Source: Ostrinia nubilalis (taxonomy: Eukaryota; Arthropoda; Insecta; Lepidoptera; Crambidae). Taken from it: 64,000 nucleotides of DNA. The notes under the pieces are model-generated. The model had not been told where the DNA came from and made no database searches. It was given only the letters and a program-made list of their open reading frames with translations. The position numbers were made by a program, and so were the translations under genes. The DNA lies in NCBI RefSeq assembly GCF_963855985.1, contig NC_087097.1:2141001-2205000 (forward strand). Direction: 5' to 3'. This document shows positions 12,001 through 21,000 of this stretch, one piece after another (position 1 is the first letter of the stretch; every line of letters starts with the position of its first letter).

Positions 12001-15000
12001 ACCCAAAGGGCAATGGAGCATGCAATGCTCAGTTTCTCAACGTGAAGAATTATAAATGAGGAAATTCGTAGTTGAACCAAAGTAACTGAGTATAGATCGT
12101 TTAATCCACGAAGACGCGCCCCACCAATTTTTGGTCGAGGGAAGCGCGGGGTGCGGGGTGTTTGATCCGAGCAATCCGAGCGTCATTACTGTAGTGTGCG
12201 TGTGCACTCATAGATAATTTAGCGTGTACACTCAAACATTAGCGGAAGAATGGTGGGGCGCATCTTCGTGTATGAAACGATCTATAGGGACACATAGCTC
12301 GTAGAAATGATGGCGGTCGGGACAAAAAAGATCACGAGTGGCGATCGCGGAGCGTTAAGACGTAGTGAAGCCAGGCCTCCCACTCGATGGACCGTCGATC
12401 TAGTGAAGGTCGCGGGAAACACGTGGACTAAAGCATTGGGCAAATGACTGCTTCTTCCTCTTAATTGGTCTGCAAACTCAAGTCTTAGGCAGCTGCCTAC
12501 ACTAAGCAATATGGAACGCACCTGTCCATCCATCCTTCTCACAGTTGACGTCGGCTCCCGCGTCTAGCAAAGCGCGCACCGCCTCGATGTGGTTGAGCGT
12601 CACCGCTAGAAGTAACGGAGTGCGCCCGCGAGGATCTTTCTTCTCTAGGTCCTCAGATGTGAACTGAATGGAAATTATTTTATACTTAAGCCTAGGCGCA
12701 GACTATCGATTTTTCGTCGGCCGATCGTGTCGGGCAGTAGATCAGTATGGAAGTGCGTACATTACACCGATTCGATTTGGCCGATTCTTCATACAATTTA
12801 ATTTCGGGCACAACTATCGGCCAACTAAAAATCGGTGGTCTGCGCCTAGTCTAAAATATGGTTAACTATTTAATTGTTATTGTCATATACCCCACTTGAG
12901 GGTATATCTAGAAAAACCAATCTGGCACATTGTATGTCAGGTGAGTAATCACGCGTGATCTCTCGAAATTCCCGGATACCTACATAATATAATATTAGCG
13001 ACGAGGATGACCCCTTAATAATGAAAACAGACAATTTAAACCAGAGTTCAACTAGGGTGTAACTTTTATTAATAAGGGGGATATTTTTTTACTGTGACTG
13101 ACATGAAATGATGTCCTTGACAATTTGTAATTTCTTTAGCTTTTGCCCATAGCTAACCCAGGCTATCTGACACGTCTTTATCGCGCAGTTCCTCCAACTA
13201 AGGTTGCACCCTCATTTTACTATTTATTGAAACTCAAAGAGAGTAAATGGACTTGAAAATAATCTAGAATTTTTGAAGATATTATTCAAATAACTAAAGA
13301 TTATCATACAATGATCCCTATTCCCTGCAGGATATTTTCTAAAATATGGTAATCTCCAAATGTCACTATTTCTTGCTCTTCAATGACATCTGTTTTAGTA
13401 TCAGCTCTTGGTTTTTTATCTGGGTTTGAATATAGATCCTGATAAAATTTTGTAGCTATTTCGTTTATCATTTTTCTGTTTGAAGAAGTAGTATCCTTTT
13501 TATTTAGTTTTGGTATCCATTCTTTATTTGATTCTCTCAGTTCTTTAAGCGCTTTTTTCACTCCTCCTGTTTTTAGTATATGTTCTTCTAATGTTTGCAG
13601 TCTTTTGTTTTTCCTGTCTTTCCTAATGTTTTCTCTTATTTCCTTACTTAATTTTGTGATATTATTGATGTTTTCCTTTTTTAGATGTTTTGAAAGTAGT
13701 GTTTTTCTTTTTGCTATGAGTTCCAGCGTTTTATCACTTAGTTTGTATTTATTTTTCTTGTCGTTCTCAGTTTTCACTCCAGTTAGTAGATTTTCTAGCT
13801 TTCCATATTTTGTATGAGTATCAATGTTGCTCGCGGTTAGTTCATCAGCTGAATCGATTAGGGATTTGGTTATTTTCTTTAAGGTTTCTTTATTGTGGTC
13901 CTTTGCATTGTGTGGTGTAAAATATTTCCTAGATTTTTTGGTGGTTCTATTTTTAGATAACCGAACCAAAAATACTTCCCAGAGAAATAGAAAAAGCAAT
14001 ATACAGTCAGAAGATGGAAAAAGCTCCAGGCCCAGACAAAGTGACAAACGAACTTCTTAAAGGCACTCTCGAAGAACTACTACCAATACTCACATCAATA
14101 TTCAATGAAATATTAACCTCGGGTCTAATTCCTATACAGTGGAAAACATCGAACATTATTCTTATATTTAAAAAAGGACAAAAGGAAGACATAGGAAACT
14201 ACAGGCCTATAAGTTTAATGTCAAATATCTACAAAGTATTTTCGAAAGTTATCCTGGGAAGGATAAGCAAGAAACTAGACGAAAATCAACCACGGGAGCA
14301 AGCTGGCTTTAGACAAAAATACTCAACCCTGGACCATATACACACAGTGAAACAAATAGTAGAAAAATACAATGAATACAATAAGAAACTGTACATGGCA
14401 TTCATCGACTACACCAAGGCTTTTGACAGCATAAAACACACAGCTCTATGGGATAGCCTAGAACAGCAGGGAATCCCCATAAATTACATTAACATTATAA
14501 AGAACATCTACTCGAACTGCGAAGCAAGAATCCAACTAGAAACCTTGGGAAATAAATTCAAAATCGAGAAAGGAGTAAGACAGGGAGACCCTCTATCACC
14601 AAAATTGTTTTCGGCTGCCTTGGAAAGTATCTTCCGCAAACTAGACTGGAAAGAATACGGTCTCAACATTCAAGGTGTAAAACTGAACCACCTAAGATTT
14701 GCAGACGACATAGTCCTATTTGAAGAAAACCCGACGGACCTAAACAAAATGATTGAATCACTGCACGCTGAAAGTACGAAAGTGGGCCTATACATGAACA
14801 TGTCTAAAACAAATCTACTAACAAATTCCGACCCAGTAGAAATAAAAATCGACAACCAACCGCTTGCATATGTGCCAGACTACATCTACTTAGGACAGTT
14901 AATATCGCACAAAGATCAAACCACTAAGGAAATTGAACGAAGAATAGCAAACGGATGGAAGAAATTTTGGTCTCTGAAGGAAGTCCTGAAATCCAAAGAG

Positions 15001-18000
15001 CTAAGCATGCAAATAAAAAGGAAAGTCTTCAACACATGCATACTTCCTGTCATCACATATGGCTGCGAAACCTGGGCCCTCACCAAACACCACAGAGAAA
15101 AGTTGGAACGATGCCAGAGAGCCATGGAGAGAAGCCTAATAGGAATAAAGAAGCAGGACAGAGTGAGAAGTAGCACAATAAGAGAAAAAACCAAAGTTGT
15201 CGACATAATTACCCGAATAGACCAACAAAAATGGAGATGGGCAGGTCACATGATCCGGGACCCAGAAGAAAAATGGTGTAAAAGCGTCACTGACTGGTAT
15301 CCCAGGGATGGAAAGAGAAGTAGAGGTCGGCAACAAACAAGATGGGAAGACGACCTAAAACTCACAGTTGGACACTATTGGAGAAGGGTAGCACGTGACA
15401 GGTCCCAATGGAAATCGTTGGAGGAGGCCTATGCCAAGAGGCAAACTGAGCTTCGTGATATTTTATAACACAGATCTTATTATTTATCATATTTTGTAAC
15501 TATTATGTAACCAAGTTCAGAATAAAAAGGCTTATTATTATTATTATTTCTCTTAAATATTTTTATCTCAGCTTTTAAGCTGGTGTTCCGGATAGCACGG
15601 GCCAAAGCCAAGTGATATCTGGTTAAAGCTAATAATTTCAATAGTGTAAAATTATTATGGGTCCGTGTTGATATTTCCAGTTTCAGGAACAGTTCTTCTT
15701 TGTACTGGTGGTGGGCGGATTTGGGTAATTTCTTCAACCTGTAAAAACTTCCTAACTATCCTACATGTGTTGAGTATGACAGCTTTTTGCAATTGTATGT
15801 AAGTGTGTTTTGAGAGATTGAGTGTATCCAGAGATTGGTGTAATTGCTTAGGTATTATTCCGGTTGTAGACAAGACTATTGGGACTATAGTGACTTTTTG
15901 CAATTTCCATATCCTTTTAACTTCTTCTTTCAGATCAATATATTTGCTTAACTTTTCAGCTATTGTTGATTGTAAATTGTGGGTGTTTGGGATTGCGATA
16001 TCTATAAGGTGAGCTGTTCTGTTAGTTTTGTCAACGATTATTATATCTGGTCTATTGAAATGCGTGGTCTTGTCAGTCAGTATGGCTCTATCAAAGTATA
16101 GTTTATGGGTGTTGTTTTCTAGTACTGTTAAGGGAGTATATTTATAATAAGCTACTGGGGGTCCTTGTAACAGTTTGAACATTAAAGCTAACTTCTGGTG
16201 AATGATGTTTGCAACTTGATCATGTCTATGTTTATAATCAGTTTGGGCTATGGATTTACACGCACCTGTAATATGTTGAATAGTCTCAGAGGCACTATTA
16301 CACTTCCTGCATAAATCTGTAGGTAGGTTGTGAGTTTTCATAATATATTTTTGGTAGTTCCTTGTTTCTATTACCTGGTCTTGTATTGCTAGAATGAAAC
16401 CTTCTGTCTCTGGGAACAGTTCGCCACGATTTAACCATTCGTTCGACGCACTTTTGTCGACGTTAGTTTGGTTTAAGTCGCTACGATGTCTGCCATGAAG
16501 TGACTTCCGGGCCCAATCAGCTATTTTACTTGCATTGTCTGTAACTTTTTCATTTTTCTGAGTGTTTTTATCTTGTAGGTTAAGCGGCGTTAATCGTTTA
16601 TCATTTAATGTGATTACTTCATGTAAAGGAGATGTTTCTGTTTTGTGATAAAAATAAGAACGGAGGTTGGCTATTTGTTTATTGTGAAGATTTGTAATAT
16701 CAATAAGACCCCTCCCTCCTTCACTTCGCGGGAGAGTCAGCCTTTGGATGCAAGAGCGAGGATGATGTTTCCTATTTTTTGTCATAGTCGTGTTTTATTA
16801 TTATTATTTTTTCAAAAGAATTTTGATCTCGACCGTAGTCGGCAGTAATGAAACAGGTACGGGCTTATGCCAAGTATCCTGGTTCATTTGATGTCTTAGG
16901 AGGTTTGTAGTGTAAGCGTGGATGGGTTTAAGAAGCGCCGTACTATTGAGCACGTGTCTATAACTATTGATTTTTGGAGCGATATGTACGTGTTTTTGTG
17001 GAGTTCAAGTAATTTAAGAGCAGCACTGAGGGTTTTTGGGACTACGCCGGTAGACGAGATAACAATGGGAACAATTCTCACGATATCTTGGTGCCACATT
17101 TGTTTTATCTCATCAGCTAGAGGAAGGTATTTTTGGATTTTTTCTGTGTGTTTCTGTTTCAGGTTATGGGTGTTTGGGACGGCAATATCTATGAGGTAAG
17201 TAGTTTTTGAGTCTTTGAGGGTAAGCGTGATGTCCGGTCTATTGCTTAGTATGGTTCGGTCGGTTATGATGTCTCGGTTCCAGTAAAGTTTTGCAGTTTC
17301 GTTTTCTAAGACATTTCTTGGTTTGTATTTATAGTAGGCAGTATGTGTGTCGAGCAGTTTGTATTTAAGAGCCAGGAGTTGGTGTATATGTTTAGCGACG
17401 TTGTCGTGGCGGTGGGTGTATTCTTTGTGGGCCAGTACGCTGCATCCTCCTGTGATGTGGTCTATGTTTTCTGTGGTTTGGTTGCATAATCTACATTTAT
17501 CGGTTTCAATTGTTTCCTTAAGTATATATTATTATTATTATTATTTGTACGCTTTGGAGCTCACGGGTCAAAAGTGGCCCGGTCCTTTATAAGGCTTGCG
17601 TGGGGATACAGATCCAACACGTAGAGGCCGTTTTAAGCGCAAAATAATCGACAAAAGTGAAAGTGGTGCACATGCTGGATCTAGTCTCTGACTATATCAT
17701 GGGATGTAGCCAGAGACCATCCCCAGCCTGTGCACAGGAGCTATTGCAGTTATTGGAGAATGGACTAGGGTTATGGATGAAGGATGGATGGACTGGTTAC
17801 TGGGCTATGGATGGAGACTACGGGACACCTGCCTGGTTCATAGTCTCGGACTGAAAAAATGGCAGGCGGTGACTAGCCAGCGACTAAATGGGCCCCCCCT
17901 GGCGTCATGGGTCGTATAGACCGGACTGAGGGGCAACATTGGCGTCTGCCAGCTCAGGGGTGTAGAGAGGTGTGCTGCGCTTTCTCCGGAGTTACTCGCG

Positions 18001-21000
18001 GCGTTATGCCCTTTAACACTTCCACCCCTGGAGCATATAGCTCTAGCGACTCCACTCTGGCCGGCCGGTTAAGGCAAGCCAGAGGTGAAAGTCCTGCAGA
18101 CCCTCTCGGATTCCACTTCGGCAAGCCGAAGACGAGGGTCTTGACCGACTCTCGGGAGCACTCGGATTAACAACTGGCCCCGTGGTGTCGCTACTCACCA
18201 ACAGCTCGCCACAAAGCTGCCCTGCGGGGCTATTATTATTATTATTAATCTCCAAATATTTACAAAACAAATCCATTTCAACACAAAAAAATCTGTGCTT
18301 TTCATGGAAATCCAAGGTCACAAGATAACACTATCAGTTAGCGATTGTAACAATGTTTACATGGCGAAACAATCACTCACACGGTAGGTATTTATTATTT
18401 ATTGATACTCCTAATCAGTATGCAAGGACGTGTGGCATTTGTGAACAAAATTAGCACACACTTGCCTCCCATGACATGACTCATAATATGATTAACCCAG
18501 ATGAGCCTGAAACTATTTTTACTTTAGAATTTTGAGATTTTTGGATATACGGTTTATTATGATCCCAGTACCCTACGAAAAATAATTAAAAAAATTAGTC
18601 ACCCCCGGGAAAGCGGGAAAATGATGACCCATACATGGGTCGGTCGGCACAAATACTGCATTTTACTTACCTGTTAAGATCAATAAATAGATATTAAAAT
18701 AAAACACTTTTTATCAATGAAACATGTATGTATTAGTATGAAAAGGTATTTTTATTTATTTTATGATAATTATGTTAGTCTGTAACAGTATTTTTTTTTT
18801 TTTTTTTTTTTTAAAGATTATTAGTAATTTGTTATTACACAAATTACTAATACTCCCGTTAGCCCCTCGTACTAAGCTAAATATGCTTATGTCACGAGTG
18901 AGCTCACCACAATAGTCGAGCGGCGGCGGGGACCGAACCCGCGTTCCCCGGATCACGAGTCGGCCAGTCCGACCCCTTCACCGTTCGGCTATCGTGGCTA
19001 TAAATATATATTGTGTGATAGTTAAAAAAAAATTCTTCAGGACGTAAATGTATGTTGCACTTCACACAAATGTAATTACATTTTTTTTACATATTTTTCA
19101 TTTTAGAATCTTACTGACATAGTTGATTAGATGACCTGTTTGATCGTATCTTGAATCTCCAAGGTGGCAGGTACAGGGCAAGGCCCACGTTTTTCACACC
19201 GTTTGAAAGTTTCTAATAAGGATCTTGTAACAGGCCTGCCGGAAAACCTAGGTGATCAAGATCTCCACCATCGTTCGTTCTTTCGTTTCAGCCAAATGAC
19301 GTCCACTGCTGGACAAAAGCCTCCCCCAAGGCTTTCCACAATGAACGGTCTTGCGCTGCCCGCATCCAGGCTCTTCCCGCGACCTTTAATAGATCGTTGG
19401 TCAACCTAGTAGGAGGCCTGCCCACTCTATGTCTTCCAGCCCGTGGTCGCCAGTCGAGAACCTTTCTGCCCCAACGGCCATTGTCTCTGCGAGCTATGTG
19501 CCCCGCCCACTGCCACTTGATTTTAGCAATTCTGCGAGGTATATCGGTTATTTGGTTCTCCTGCGGATCTCCTCATTTCTGATTCGAGCTGAAACTCCGA
19601 GCATAGCCCGCTCCATCGCCCTTTGGGTGACCTTGAGCCTTCCTATGAGGCCCATAGTAACCCGACCACGTTTCAGATCCATATACCATCACTGGCAACA
19701 TACACTGGTCAAAGACTTTTGACTTGAGACACTGCGGTATTTCGGACGTGAGTAGGTATATCGCGAAGCTTCCCAGACGCTGCCCAACCGAGTTGGATTC
19801 GACGATTGACCTCTTTCTCGAAGTTCTACTAACATTTATCGCTGTATCATTGAATAATTGGTCAAAATAGTTTATAAGAGGGTTACACCCATTTTTGGGT
19901 CCTTCCAACGGCTGAATCTTCATCAGTAACAACGGTATTTGCGTTGTCAGGTGGTTCAAATGTAATGTATTCTGGGACCGGATCATTGCTATTTTCTAGT
20001 TCATTCAATATTTCATGCGAGGACAAAGGTTTCGATCTGAAATAGCAAAATCAAGCATATTTACTCATATAGATCAAATGTACTATGGTTGTGCCGACGG
20101 GCCTATGTATGGGTCCAAGGAATCTACGGCTAAATAAAAGAGGGAAAAAATAACGCTGATTTAATGTTTTTTTACATAATCAATCTACAATGTATTCTAT
20201 TTTAGAGTAATAGTTGCGTATTTTGAAAATAATAACATCAAGTAATTATAATCTTACCTTTTTGAAGACATGTTTTAATTTTTTTTCTCTGCACTTTTTC
20301 ACTTGCAAATAAAAAAGAGAAATGATTCAGTTTACTGCTTTAGTTGTCATTATAATCAACAAGTACCTCCTAAAGTTTAAAAAAAATACTTTGGTTTTGT
20401 CATGTATTAATCTGTGGAACTTTTTACTTTTAAATGTCAATGTCAATTCACATGTTTGTTTTGAGGTTAGGCCACTTGATTTCCGGCTACCTAGCCAAAT
20501 ATACAGCTCTCACAATAGTCACCGTGTTATCATTATTTTCGGACATAATAGGTTTGTATAAATAAAATAAAATAACGACAGTAGATTTTTTTATTTCTCA
20601 CAACCCATTTATGGGTCGGTAGGTTCATCTGGGTTAAGTATGTGAATCAGAGCTGAGCATTAAATTCAATCATGAAGAGCTATTTTTAAATATTAATAAA
20701 CTGTCTGTCTGAGTGTCTGTCTAAAGAATGACATAATATCCCCATAACTTTATATAATACTAGCTTTCCGCCCGCGGCTTCGCCCGCATGAAATTTTTCG
20801 GTTTTTTAATGGTGAAAGAATTTTTCAAATCGGTTCAGTAGATCCCGAGATTACCCCTTACGATTTAACAAATATACAAACACACAAACTTTACCTCTTT
20901 ATAATATTAGTAGACATGGTAATATGCCATCTTTTTTAAATGTCTAAGTATTAAATAAAAGTTATATTATATTATGCAAATGTTTAAATAATAAATAAAG

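Larger units (their letters stand above)
18496..20633 (-). mobile_element. piggyBac-like element, degenerate
   Basis: Flanked by TTAA on both sides (18492..18495, 20634..20637) with inverted ends CCCAGATGARCCT, the piggyBac pattern. CCCATANATGGGTC motifs lie inside both ends. On the minus strand a short exon MSSKR (ATG at 20271) joins through a GTAAGA donor to [19 protein letters not shown]... , an acidic N-terminus like that of piggyBac transposases, which stops at about 19895. The catalytic part is missing. It is interrupted by a SINE (18790..18999) and a LINE tail (19262..19800). Confidence 0.85.
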
